Shown here: piece by piece, positions 44,109-56,398 of the stretch
Layout: every line of letters begins with the position of its first letter
Position numbering within the stretch: position 1 is the stretch's first letter
NCBI GenBank assembly: GCA_019843655.1
Contig: JACDQD010000006.1
Span: 20,726,246 to 20,790,245, forward strand
Length of the DNA stretch: 64,000 nt
Reading direction: 5' to 3'
Source of the DNA: Lethocerus indicus
Lineage: Eukaryota > Arthropoda > Insecta > Hemiptera > Belostomatidae
Position numbers and translations under genes: made by a program
The notes under the pieces: generated by a model
Databases searched by the model: none
Told to the model about the DNA's origin: nothing
The model's input: only the letters and a program-made list of their open reading frames with translations

Positions 44109-47100
44109 TCCCGTTCCACCTTTTTTTCTTTACACCGCCATCCTCGAAATCGGATTCCCGCGGTCTTGGGGGGTATTTAACATATAAAAGAGGGAAATAT
44201 AGGGGCGGCCCACCCCACACACATAACACCCCACCCCCTTCCTAACGAATCCGGCTCAAGTTGAATGGGGCAACGGGCTCGGCGAGAAAAATAAAGAAGC
44301 CCCCAACCCTCGAACACCGACCGCATTTAAATTGCAAAACGGTGTGTAAACCATCCCACCGTGAACGCGATACACGCCGAGGTAGGGGCTCCCCACTAAC
44401 CATTATTGCTTTCCATGGCCCCACTGATTATATTGTATTTTCAGGAATACTTCAACTTTCGAATTCGAACTGTACATTACAAACTGTAGTACTGTAATTT
44501 ACCCGGTCCGTTCGAATTTGATATAATAAATAAATACGACAAAGCATCATAAAACAATGATCAACTGTCCAATTGGCTTTTTAAACAGTTTAGATAGTAC
44601 TGGTTGTACTACTTGAATACGTTAGCATAAATAATTAATTTTCATTAGCTCTCAATTCGGAAATTATAAACCGAGTGCAACACTAAACAGATATGTTTGT
44701 TGAGAAGTTATATGAATACGTAAGCGTGTTTAAATTAAATTTTAATACGCACTTAATAGTGCTTTATATGTGTACCTTTTTGTACCTATGGCGAAGAAGT
44801 CATTAATGATAAGCTAGTGTAATATAATTTCGATAATTGTGAATAGCAATCGGTAGAAATTAAATAAATTTAGCTCGCTACTTTCGGTCCCATTTAATTT
44901 GTATTTCTCTCAGACTAATTTTTAATGTTAATGGAGCTTCATAAGTCGTTGATTGCGCCTCTGATTTACGAAATGGAGGCTCGCATTAGCGTTTGAATAA
45001 CGAGTCAATTTTTTAAGGTCTAATGGCCCGAGTCTCCTCCAATAGAAAAAAGGATTGAATAAATAAACTCGCTAGAATCCTTTCGAAGTCTTTAGATATG
45101 CGACCGAAAATAATGCGACTCGCCTTGTCCAGTGTTCAATCAAAGCAAGAAAACAGAGGACGGTCTGCAAACGCCGGGACTATCTCGATATCTGAGAAAG
45201 CCAAAAAAATATGAACTTTTTCGTGAGAAAATGATGATAAAAATAAACAGAAACACTGTAAAAAAAATTCTAAAATGGGCACTTGTTGAGCTGGGTTCGT
45301 TAAACACGAGGAAAAGCCCCAGGTATTAATTACGGCGTTGAATATGTAACCGCGTTTCATCATGCAAATTTTGACGGCCCAGTTCTAATAAGACTCTGCG
45401 GGCACCTTTCATTACAATGAATTTAAGTTTGAATAATTATTCTAAATTAAAAATGTTTCAGTTGACCGAAATTTTACCCGTTGTGAGAACCAAAGCCGGT
45501 CAATTTTTAATGGGCGTGAATACCGTGAATTGAAAATGCTAGTTTCAATTCAGTAGATACCCTCATAAAGACATATCCAGGAAATAAATTTAAATTTTAG
45601 CGAGATTTTAAATTGAATAATTATTTCCTCTCTCAATTCTTCCCAAAGATAAAAATAATGAAACATAACTCCTCTCCAGATGAGGTGACCGCTAATCATA
45701 AATATATTGTATTGATATCTGAGAGAATTCTTGTGGGATTCAATCCGGTAAAGTAATTCAATCCCAAGTTTATATTTACAATTGAAGGAAAGTTCGTTGC
45801 GCCACTAGAGAATCAAACACCACTGCCTTTACGCTGAACAACTTTAATCGTTAGAAAACTATCACTATTTCAGTTGCTCCTTTAACCCTACCTATGGTCA
45901 TTATATAAATTACAAGTTTGTAAATGAACAAGAGCAAAGTGCATAACTGAAATTTAATGAGTGTACTAGAGTCAGTGAGTTCACCCGCCCGAGAATTTAC
46001 CAAAGCGTTTACACCACATCCCTTTTACGAATTAATTACGTCTGACCTCTAACGCCATCATTTGTTTTACAATTCCTCTTTTTCTTATTCCGTTTTAAAC
46101 TGAATTTATCGGACAGGCCCTATTGGGTCTACTTGGCAACAAAAATATTAATTTTTTGGTCATATTTAATTTCTGAAAGCCGGATGAAAGCCGCAGGACA
46201 TAATAATTGAGTATCTACGCTTCTGTGTCGTGACGCTGGCAATCAACGCATTAATTTGTTTATAAAAACCTTTTTATTTCTTATTTTTATTGTTCCTCTA
46301 TCCTTCCGCTCTTCCGCAATCGCCCGAAAGCGGAACGAACTCAGCGCATACCCGCCTATAAACGCATTAACGGGTAATTGATAGGGCACCGTAAAGCGAA
46401 TAAACACTCCGCGTATAGAATCGTAACCAGGTTACACGAGCCATCGGGATTCGTTAGCGCAAGGGCCCGCCGACTGTGTCATCCGATAAACATTTTAAAA
46501 AATCGTTCGTGATTGAAGATTGTAATTGAGTTTCCTGGCTGGGACGGAGACATGACGCCCGGCTGATATTCCGAGTGGGAAACTTAATTTTCCGGATTTC
46601 CGATCGCCCGATATTTGAATAATTTCTTTCTGCAGCCGGGAATTAATTAATACGCGAACGGTTCTTTGGAATTTGGAGAAAATAGATTGCGGGCGTGCGC
46701 CAATCAGCTCAATAAACACGAATCGTGGCAGATTGTTATACCAAAACATAATTTGCGGAAATAACATAAAATTTAACAGAACGTTTTGCTCAATTGAATC
46801 ATGAATGTGCCTAGAAAATTTAGTATGTAATATTTGACTCTAATAGTGAGAAATTGAGTGAGAAAAATACTGGTGAAGAATATTTAAGGCTATAAACATT
46901 AAGACATTAAAAATATGAAAAACGAAATTGAATTGATTGATGTCCTACCAAAGTCTTGCAGGTCATAAATATTTTACGAAGACAACCCCTTATTACCTAG
47001 TCATATTATCAAGGTCTATACCGCTGTTATGCATTCTCATTATTCAAATTGAACTATGGGAATCACAAGTGATCAGGATTTATTAAAGGAACCCATTTCA

Positions 47101-47656
47101 ATTTATGATTCTATAGGACAAGAACTGATACGGCAATTGCCGTTTTCTCGCCGTAATCAATCATTTATAAATCTCCAACCAAAGTAAATTTGAATTCAAA
47201 TATAATTTGCATTTACGAGTATTAATTTTAAAATTGCATGACTTCAGATACTTCTATTTAGTTTGCCGCAACAGATATTTTAAAATAAATTATTCAGGTC
47301 CGAAATATAAAAGTAGAATTTTATAAGAATATTAAAAAACTTGAGAATGACCATGAAAATGAAGTATATATTTATTAGAATTTGGTATATTTACTATTAA
47401 TTTTCCTTGTGTAAATAGTAGTTTTTCGTATATGCATAGTTACGGATCAACTCTGACAGCAAATCCATTCATCGCGGTCTGAATATATCAAGGCTGACTT
47501 TATAAGTATTTAATTACAGTAAATAGATTTATAGAAATCTATCTGGGGGTTACATTGGAAGCGGCCTTCCACAGTTGGGACTCCGTATACATCCTGGGAA
47601 ATCATGTAAGTGGTGGATGAGAGGTGGGCATACTGAGGATTGAATTCGACGGGTCC
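44109..47656. other. Non-coding stretch, nothing recognised
   Basis: A GC-rich patch (44160-44410) is followed by three kilobases of AT-rich sequence. Opposed short frames at 45132-45363 cancel each other as evidence. No repeats. Confidence 0.5.
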
Positions 47657-47708
47657 GGAGGGAGGGAGGGAGGGAGGGAGAGGGATGAGGGAGAGAGAGA
47701 GACAGAGG
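47657..47708. repeat. (GGGA)n / (GA)n purine tract
   Basis: Six GGAG-type tetranucleotides grade into a GA run. It lies just upstream of the candidate start codon at 47742. Confidence 0.93.
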
Positions 47709-47741
47709 GTCGGCCTTGACAGAACCCAATAATTGGCGAGT

Positions 47742-47933
47742 ATGGCCGATCGGGCTTTGAAGTTGGCCGAGATTAGGGAGGTGGGCTCATTTGGGCGACG
47801 CGGTGGAGAACACGCGGGTCCCTCCTCCTCGCCCTCCTCCCCCGACACACCCCCTCATCCCCCTCATAACCGACCGTTGACACTGACAACACCCACAATT
47901 CATAGACCCCGACATCGCAGTCTCCCCAATTGA
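47742..47933 (+). CDS. Possible small or first coding exon (hypothetical)
   Basis: An ATG in good Kozak context (A at -3, G at +4) opens 63 codons to TGA. The peptide starts MADRALKLAEIREVG, mixed charged and helical in character, then becomes a Ser/Pro/His-rich segment (SSSPSSPDTPPHPPHN). A minus-strand frame of 112 codons covers the same DNA, so GC bias could explain both. No domain recognised and no firm splice donor chosen. Confidence 0.2.
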   Translation: MADRALKLAEIREVGSFGRRGGEHAGPSSSPSSPDTPPHPPHNRPLTLTTPTIHRPRHRSLPN

Positions 47934-50601
47934 GTTATAGCCCGCGTTCAATTATTCAACGACGGGAAGCAGATTCAATTTTCCACCATCCGTCGGGGGC
48001 AATCCGCAGGAAATGTGTCCCCATGAAACGAATAAATATGAATGGACACAAAATTACTATAAATTTTTGCTTCATTTCTCAGCGTACCGTCAAGGTTACT
48101 TGCTGCTTTTTGCGAAACCATAACGCGCTGCCATTCGTTCTATGGTTTCATAAATGTTACGTAGGATTCACGTGTGAAGTAATCTAATCATAATGCTGAA
48201 AGGGAATGGAGTTGATCCGTCAGTATTCATCTAAGAACGTAAACGTGGCTAGTGATAATTTTATAATTATAATAAATAGCACATTCATTGGGGATTGTGG
48301 TGATTTTGGTCTATTGAGTATCATCACTTACACGTGTCCCTTAACTAAGATATCGGACCCCAATGTCTTTGAAGAACGTTTTTAGAACTAATTTCCAGAC
48401 TGGAGATATTCCATTTTCTTTTTTAATGAATCAATTCCGTGAAAGTGCACGACGAATGCCGTTGTTTGTAAACCGACTCGGTATTGAGCAAGGTTTCGTT
48501 CGCCGGGAAGTAGGCAAAGAAAGGGCTCACTTTGGGTAGGGCTTTGTCGTCGGCCATAAAGGGAGCGGGGGCGGACGAGAGCGCGTCGGCCTCAGCCAGA
48601 CAAGCCAAAAATTCTATTATGATCCCAAACAGGCTATTAGGCGAAGAACGGGTGAAGGGCGTGGGGGGGAGGGGTGTCTGGGCCCTTTTAACGCCTGTTT
48701 ATATGCTAATCTCCATTTTTTTTTCATCTCAGCCCTTTTCCGCTCGTTCCCCCCCCCCCCCCCAACCCTATACATCTATCTACCTCCCTTAGCACTCGCT
48801 CTCGCATGGCCGGATCTCTTTTTAAATAAAGGACAATATTATTTCAAAGTAGTATTTCCAAGTTGAAGGGCGGTTGTACTTCTTTCCTGTTGTACTTATT
48901 ATCTCTATCGTCCCCAGTGCAGTTCTTTCTTTGGCAGTATTCAACATTTTGTTTAATTAAAGTCACAATTTCCATAACGGCTCGTCTTGACCCATTTAAC
49001 ACTATCTTCACACCACTTGCATGTAAACTGAAAATCCAACGAAAGGAAACATTATCTTCATAATATATTAAATCAAATAACAGTCGTATTTGAATTAATT
49101 AAGAGAGCAGGCCACATAACAAACTCGTTAGTCACAGACAAATCCCAAAATGATCAACTAGCTGGCTATATCGCTTCGGCGGAATTTGAATTTCAATGAT
49201 TCAAATCTCAGCCCCAAGATTTTGGAATGAATGATATGAGCGGCCTCCTTGCAGTCATGTGTCGCCGGTAGAGGCCGAGGCCCGTTCTCAGCTGAGACTC
49301 GACTCCCCGGTTCGAATTGCGCCGCCCACAATTAGCCGAACCGCCGGTTAAATCTTTAACAGGGTGATATCGCTCCGCGAGAGCAACAAATTAATGCACG
49401 TTGACTGATGTCGGAAGGCGCTAAACCGAGGAGTGATTTAGATCTGGGAGCGCGCGTAAGCTAATTAATTATCCGTTAAATAATAGACGTTATCTTCTGT
49501 GGCCGCCGACAGCCTATTACGGCCGAAGGTCTATATTACACCGTTCTCGAGTTAGTTTAATTTAGTTAATGCGTATAAGGTATCCTTCAGGTATCAAAAT
49601 TATAAATAACATCGCTAATATAATTAGAATTTGTTCTTTGTTTGCCGTTTTTAAAAAGTTAACCATTTTATTTTTCAATCTTCTGTTGGCATGTTGAATG
49701 AAATTTGAATGAAATTTACTAAAAATTTCGGGCGCGTTTCACAATAAGAATTATTTTTTAAATTTTGTTATATCGAAATTTATGGAGTTTCTATTCAGCC
49801 TTACATGATTTCCTAGGCTTTTATCATATAATTCGTGCAATTAATTAAATTCAAATAGTTGTTTGAAGCTTCTGTCCATGACTGCAGTAGGGAATAACGT
49901 AAGACTCGCAGTTGGAAAGATTGCAAATTGTCTAACAGCGCGGGCAAGCAGATATTACATCAGAGGAAGATCTCTGGAAACCAGGAATGATGTCCCAATT
50001 CGGACTGTCTAGTTGGATGGAGGAGTTGGGTTGTTGCGGAGACGGGAGGGGTTCGAGTGGCGGGGGCGGCGGGTACGAGGGGGCCATTCTGCTGAAATTC
50101 TGAAACTAAGTTCGGAATTGTGCAACTTCCCTCGCGAGGAGTATAACTTATAATCGAACTGGCATTGTTCCACTCTCAATATAGGGTGGGGGGAGGCGGC
50201 CGGCTAGTTACCTAAATAGGATATAAGTTTGCGGGTGGCACACCCCTCAGCGCCGGTAATTTATAACGGGGTTTTCTCCGAATATCGGCCTCTGAAAGCG
50301 GCGTCCACGTTCGGCCAATTCCACCCCCTCGTCCCTCCCAACCCCTGAGGAGCTTGAATAATTTTGTCTTCTTTTGTCCTGTCCGTGTCAGGATTTTAGG
50401 GTAAAATTTAAGCCGAGAAGTTTCCAATTCCTGAGCTTCACTTCTATCGGAGATTTATTAAATTCTTCCAACCTCGAAATCGGAATTTCAAACGAGTCTA
50501 CTATGGTACCGCTAAGAATTTCTTATTATATGAACACATACTCTCCTTATGCTACTGTTCTGTTGCTGCAGTGTAATTATATAAAGAGTTTTTCTCCACA
50601 G
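47934..50601. other. Mostly non-coding, with GC-rich islands and a C15 run
   Basis: Contains GC-rich islands at 48480-48700, 49230-49540 and 50000-50350, a homopolymer of about 15 C at 48749-48763, and a minus-strand frame (48423-48608) with alanine-rich, protein-like composition including MADDKALPKVSPFF but no domain. Nothing firmly supported. Confidence 0.45.
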
Positions 50602-50685
50602 GAAGTAATGAAATGGCTGAATTTTATTAAAGGCGATTTCTCAATAGCGGTCAAACGAATGCAATTAGTCCGAAGCCGAGAAAAC
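50602..50685 (+). CDS. Candidate 84-nt internal exon (hypothetical)
   Basis: A good acceptor (GAGTTTTTCTCCACAG, AG at 50600-50601) and a good donor (GTAAGA at 50686) bound exactly 28 codons in phase 0-0, inside a longer open frame (50374-50718). The peptide contains VMKWLNFIKGDFSIAVKRMQ, mixed hydrophobic and basic, suggesting an amphipathic helix. A symmetrical exon with both splice signals is attractive, but short matches of this kind arise by chance. No homologue is recognised. Confidence 0.28.
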
Positions 50686-52920
50686 GTAAGAAGTCTGGAA
50701 GTAACTGATAGAGGATAGGAGAAGGGCGTTGCCTGTTAACTAGTTGTAAGGGGGCGCTAATGAGGGGGCGGGTAGTGTCTGGCGACAAGACGGGGACCCG
50801 CCTGTTGTTAGCACCCCGTCCCTTACAGACATCGGGCGGCCTTCACTAGGGGGCACACACGCCCACTTTACACTACCGCAAGAGACAACCCAAATATCCT
50901 TAATAACATGAAAACAGGTGAATGAAACAATCAAGAAATTGCCAAGGAGTTTTGATATATTAGACTTCAAGAATTATCCCTGTAAACTTTAGTTTCGAAT
51001 GTATTGTAAATAGTTCAAACAAACCATGTGTAAATGATATGGTCTAATTAAAGTTGAAAAAAATTGTCAATAAGTAATATCTAGAATTTTAATGTTAACT
51101 ATGCATTGAAAATACTAAAAATAGTCGTTTTATCACTCAAGACATTTTGCCTATTAGTATACCAGTGATCGTAGCCAGCTTCATTTAATACCTCTTCTTA
51201 TTTTCATATCATAAATGTTGCGTGGCTTTATTGTGGCTTGATAAACATTTCATAAATAAAAGCGAGTGATAAATAAATTATTTATTTCACTGTCGACGAC
51301 ATGAGAGTGGAGGAGGCTGGTTGCCTCGATACGTTAGTGGGGTCGAAGCGGTAGGGAGACGGGGTCGCGACCCGACCCGACCCGATAGTAAGGCTGTCGG
51401 GTTCAACCCTCGGGCCCCATGCATAATAAGCGGCCCACGGCCCGTGCACACAGATGCGCTTCTCATAATATGCGCCACCCGACGCCCCGGCCACTCGCCC
51501 TTGGCCCGTCCTGACAACTTTCGGGCTTCATGAATAATTAATTATTCCCCTCCTCGGAGGTCTCCCCCCAACCGCCCCCGAAGGGTAATCGATTAATGCA
51601 TCGCTTGCAACATGTCGTATAACCCAGCTGGATTTACACGTCTAGGTGTCCCGCATACAGACGAGCGACGATCCAAGTGATAATGAATTATTCGACATAA
51701 GGAATTATTCGGGTACACTCGGGGGAGGTTGAATTAGTCACACGAGTATTAGGGGTTGACAAATTCTAGCTTGAACGTATTCCTTTCTAACAGCGAATAA
51801 TAAAAAACGAATACAGATTATGAGAACACCTCGCGTCCAATTAATCGATTTCTCCGGATAAGGCTGTTTAACCTTATCGCTACTTTCTAAAATGATTAAG
51901 CTCCTGAGATTAGAAACTTAAATAATACATTCCGTCTAATGGCACAATTAATCCTGTAATTATAAAATCGACGCGGGTCGGATCGTAAGCTATTTATAAC
52001 ATCTTTAGCGGTCCTCGATTAGCCATTAGCCGGCCGGAGCCAGACACCGCTCCCCAAGATATATGGCCGGGCTCACACAACACCGTATAACCGGCAGTTG
52101 TAAATCTCAAAAATGGACTAATTTATCTTGCGCTAAGTGATCTCGAAAAAGGGTTGGGGCAGGGGGAGGAAAAGAGAGGAGCGAGAAGAACATCACGGTT
52201 AATTCTTAAGTGAGCATAAACTTAGCATTATAGAGTCAACCGCGAATAATATATAGCCCATATTCTAATCTTAATCATACCATCTGGTTCTCATGAAAAA
52301 TATATATTACAAATTGTCATTCAGGAATACTAAAATGCGGGAGATTCGGAGCTTACGCGTATGAACTATTTCCTATAAATTTACTTCATTATCCTTGTGT
52401 GTCGCTAAAAAATCCTGATACGTAGGGACAGAAAAGGGATGAGGATTCAATGATAAAGATTCTATCTCAGTTAATTCTTAAATTAACCAATTGAAACGAA
52501 TTTATATTCCCACCCATGTGAAACGACTTATAACTAAATATACATTGCATTTATTTTTGTCTAGACATAACGTTCGAACTTCGTTGCGCATGCCGATGGA
52601 ATGGCGTTTGCCAATTTCAGAACGGCCCGTGCTCACAATTTATGAGGGCTTGCACGGTATCCTCGCGTTAATTCTATAATCTTTCCCCGGGGGAAGTTCC
52701 TATCTGTTGTGTAAAGGTTGATTGGGCGTACGCGCGTGTGGCCTGCGCCGCACCCGCCCCTAACCGAGTTAGAGCCACCGAACCGGCCCCCTGCGGTCAC
52801 TTACCCCTCCGCCCTTTAAACAACATGAACTAATTTTAATGGCGTCGTTAAACAGGGATTAGCGTTGGTCGGCGTTGAGCCTGGACAGTGGTTCTTTTCG
52901 AAATTTCTGCCAGCACCCCC

Positions 52921-52923
<3 letters not shown>
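50686..52923. other. Non-coding stretch with GC-rich islands
   Basis: GC-rich islands lie at about 50750-50870, 51290-51700, 51970-52090 and 52690-52920. Frames at 51282-51533 overlap on both strands. No repeats from the listed families. Confidence 0.5.

Positions 52924-52969
<46 letters not shown>
52924..52969. repeat. (TA)n microsatellite
   Basis: About 23 TA dinucleotides without interruption. Confidence 0.98.
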
Positions 52970-52972
<3 letters not shown>

Positions 52973-53659
52973 CGAATGTTCAACACCGATATTCATGGTT
53001 TTAAGGTCATTTTAAATTGAATTTATGAAATATTTCTGATTTAAATCTAGCGGATTTTACATAGCAGATTTTAGACAGGATTTGCAGTGATTTTTAGATT
53101 TTTGCTTCCTCTTGTGCAGTGGGTAGGTCAGAAATCTAGTTTAGGAATACACCGTTGAATGCATTAGGAGTACTTCAATATTGTTTGCGTCACCTCTTAA
53201 ATACTGCTGGGGTGTACGGAAAGAAACCGGACGACGCAAAAAAAGAAGACCGAGCACGCCGGTTGTTAAAAAATAATCCGCCCGCATTTTTAATTAAAAC
53301 CAAACGGTCCGTTCCAAAAAATCCCTGGACTTGAAGGATGTCGCGAAGTGGACGTGAGATATGAGTTGGCTTGGCAGGGGGTCGTTGACAGGGGACGACT
53401 CTGACCGAGGGCGTCCTCTCGGCCTCGGGAGCCGGCCCACAGCCAGATAAGTCCCACTCGAGCTTTATTATAAACGGAGCGGGTCGCTGAATTAATTACT
53501 TCGCCCCACTGTGGGTGAGGAGAGGTGTCGCCCAAAGGATCACCTGAGAGCCCGTAACTGATACATTATGGAGAAACTCTCTCCGCAAAGCCCTCTTCAA
53601 ATTTCATCAGTGTTGACAAAAATAAAAAGGTAAGTAATAAAGATGTGCTTAACTCTGTA
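52970..53659. other. Non-coding stretch
   Basis: AT-rich, then a GC-rich island at 53280-53520. Nothing supported. Confidence 0.5.
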
Positions 53660-53742
53660 ATGTAGGAGAGAAGACAGGAACAGACGAAATCTACGTGGTT
53701 CGAACCCCTCGCAGACCACAAAACAGGTATTCTAAACTGAAA
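53660..53742 (+). repeat. MPKK repeat copy 4 (3' part only)
   Basis: Matches the downstream part of MPKK copy 1: ACGAAATCTACG, CCCTCGCAGACCACAAA and AGGTATTCTAAACT. The splice-donor-like GTAAGG of copy 1 is not conserved here. A Pol III B-box-like string, GGTTCGAACCC, occurs inside (about 53698-53708) but no tRNA fold is present. Confidence 0.65.
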
Positions 53743-56142
53743 AATATTTGAGTCGAACTTGTAAGGGTCAATAAAGCGGCTGCAAACACCGCTAATTGAA
53801 GTGTTCATTAATATGGGAATAGAGTTTTAAATCCGATCGCCAAATTTGTTTTCAAGGCAGTAATCCTGTGGACTCCGAACGCGGAAAAAACATTAATTCT
53901 CCACTTGAAAACCATCACCGGCGGTGCAAACATAACTGATTGGCTTATTTAACAATTGGGAAAACAAACAAATTGAAATTCCGTTGTGAACTCTGGCTAA
54001 TTAAAATGATGTTGGGCCCTTTGTAGTTTCCAAATTAAAAGGTAAACATTGCAGAGCAAATAGTTAATGGAGGTTCCAATTACCAATGAGTAGGTTGAAT
54101 GAATATTATCATGCTTTCACCAAAAGAGAAGAATCCTCGCGATAATTGAAAAATAAACTTAGCAATGCCTCTTGGGAAGATTACATTTAGAACCCGAGTC
54201 ATAAAATTAATTGAACTTTAAGGATTCTTTTTAGCTTAAAATTTGAACTACAGATTTATCAAAGCGTTTTTTAAAATTAAAAATATATTTCTTGAATTTC
54301 CTTACGTTTACATTAAAAAATGTGACTATTATTGAGGTCGGTCATTACTATTTGGGCCAGAACACCCACTGGTTGCTCTGGAACAAGAATGAATTTCGAG
54401 TTGGGCGACATCCTTCGATATATAATATTTGTGACAATAGTTGAGTAGTATTTTCTGTATGCATTCTGATTGCATATGTTTCGTTTGAGTGATTAATGGG
54501 TTCTGGCGTTCAAAAATTCCGTCCATTGGATAACTGTTCCCTCAATCCAACTCAACTCCACCCTCGACGGGAAGAATATCGTTCCATTCAGAATTTCAGA
54601 ATCCAGAGGCGAAAAATCGCCCATGGACTATTCGACGGCGGCCCTTTAATTTTTCCGCATTCATATCCCGGCACTAGAGACGGTGGGGTGGCAGGGTTAG
54701 GGGGCCCCCATTAGGGGGAGGAAAGGAGGCTCGGGAAGCCATTCGCTTTTAAAAGACCCAGATTGGGGTTGAACACTCCGTTATGCTTCTCCCTCCGCCC
54801 CCGCCACACCAAGATGGTGTGAGCTCCGCAGGCTGGAAAAATTCAGGGTTTATACCCCCGAGGCCGGTTGAGCGGCATTCATCCCTACCAACTATAGCAG
54901 AGGGCCAATTCTAAAGCTGCTGTTTACCGAATACGCCCGAAAATATTCGCCGTGCATTGTCACTAGCCATCTTGATTTTAGGAGATAAAACTGAAGAATT
55001 GTTTCAGTTAATTTAAATAAAGAATCATTAGATGATTAATACCGTTTTTTAACTTGGCGGGGAAATACCCCAGTTTCTAATCACGTTTATAACGAGTGGT
55101 CAACTAGGCCGGAGTATATTCGACTTCGATGCAGTCGAAATCCCTCGAATTCCCCTTTATTGTATCGATAACACTTTTTAGGCACACTTTCTGCCTATTT
55201 ATGTATAAATTTATCAACTTTGGACGGAAAAATTTGTCAGCGCGGGACCACAACGCGTCACCTTCGATTTCACCTGATAAAAGCCAATAGATTATGCGAC
55301 AAAAGGATCCGGGCTCGGGCATTAAATAATTTCTTGGGCGCGAAACAAAAGCTTTGGGGGAGGGTGAAACCTGAAAAAATCTGCGACAGGGGACATTAGC
55401 CCGGTACAATTGGTCCTCATTTGAGCGTCGGGGGCCTTAACCCCGAATCGGGAACAAAGCCGCCCCACCCGTATAAACGGTCTGGCTGGCGCTTTTGTCG
55501 TTTAAAATTGAATCGGCTTCCGTTAAATTTGGTCCCAACACAATTTTGCAAACACATTGTTCGTGAATTTACAGGGATTCGGCCCGGCTAAAATCTTCGC
55601 TCATCTGTATTCTTGGACCGTACAAAACCGGGAATATTTATGCGTGGACCGCGTTAATACATTTTAAATCCGTTCAGTGGTCCGGACGTTCGCACGTAAT
55701 AAAAGGCACGAGGGATGTACATTCTGTACGTGGGCGGACAACTGACCGATAATTATGTTTAATGAACTATAATTTTAGTTGAAAAGAGGAGGGGGCTTTC
55801 AAATTTACCAACTAGTATTCGGTCCGCAATTTACTAGCGCAGACACCTTCACTAATCTGTTGTTATTTAGTTTTACTACATGTACATATACACGAAATTG
55901 TCGAGGATTTAAGTCTTGTGTAGTATTGAATAGGACTCCAAACTTTACTTTTAGAGTGCTAATACTTTACTAGATTATTTGATAGAGCTCAGAAATTACT
56001 TAGGGGAATTTTCACTGAATAAGCAGAAGATTAAGGTGAAATGTTTCCTGCGGCACATAATATAGTAAGATAAAACGAACATTTCAAGTAGGGGAGTAGG
56101 GTGAATTTATTTCAAATGGAATTGTAAGGAAACTTTATAAGT
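53743..56142. other. Non-coding stretch
   Basis: AT-rich at first, then GC-rich islands at about 54490-54860 and 55240-55500. Short frames have no family resemblance. No repeats found. Confidence 0.5.
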
Positions 56143-56398
56143 TGAGCGGCTCAACAAATACTCGGAACTATTATGTATTGAAGCGCTCGACAATACTGGG
56201 AACTATAATATACTTAGCCACTCAGCTAATACTCGGAAGTATTACATACAGAGCCATTCAATAACTGATCGGAACTATTATGTACTGGACCGCTGAACAA
56301 TACTAGGAACTATAATATACGTAGTCACTCAGCTAATACTAGGAACTATTACATTCTGAGCCACTCAATAACTACTCGGAACTATTATACTGAGCTGA
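56143..56398 (+). repeat. 36-bp minisatellite with three-unit higher-order repeat
   Basis: Seven units of 34-36 bp share GAGCCACTCA...AATACTCGGAACTATTA. Units 2 and 5, 3 and 6, and 4 and 7 are more alike than neighbours (for example CTCAGCTAATACT in units 3 and 6 only), so the larger period is about 107 bp. A truncated eighth unit follows. This records a duplication of a three-unit block. Confidence 0.9.

Noticed and set aside
53690..53712. Pol III B-box-like string (GGTTCGAACCC); others near 23541, 38890 and 49307
   Set aside because: None has an A box at the right distance or a cloverleaf; isolated matches to an 11-bp motif are expected in 64 kb.
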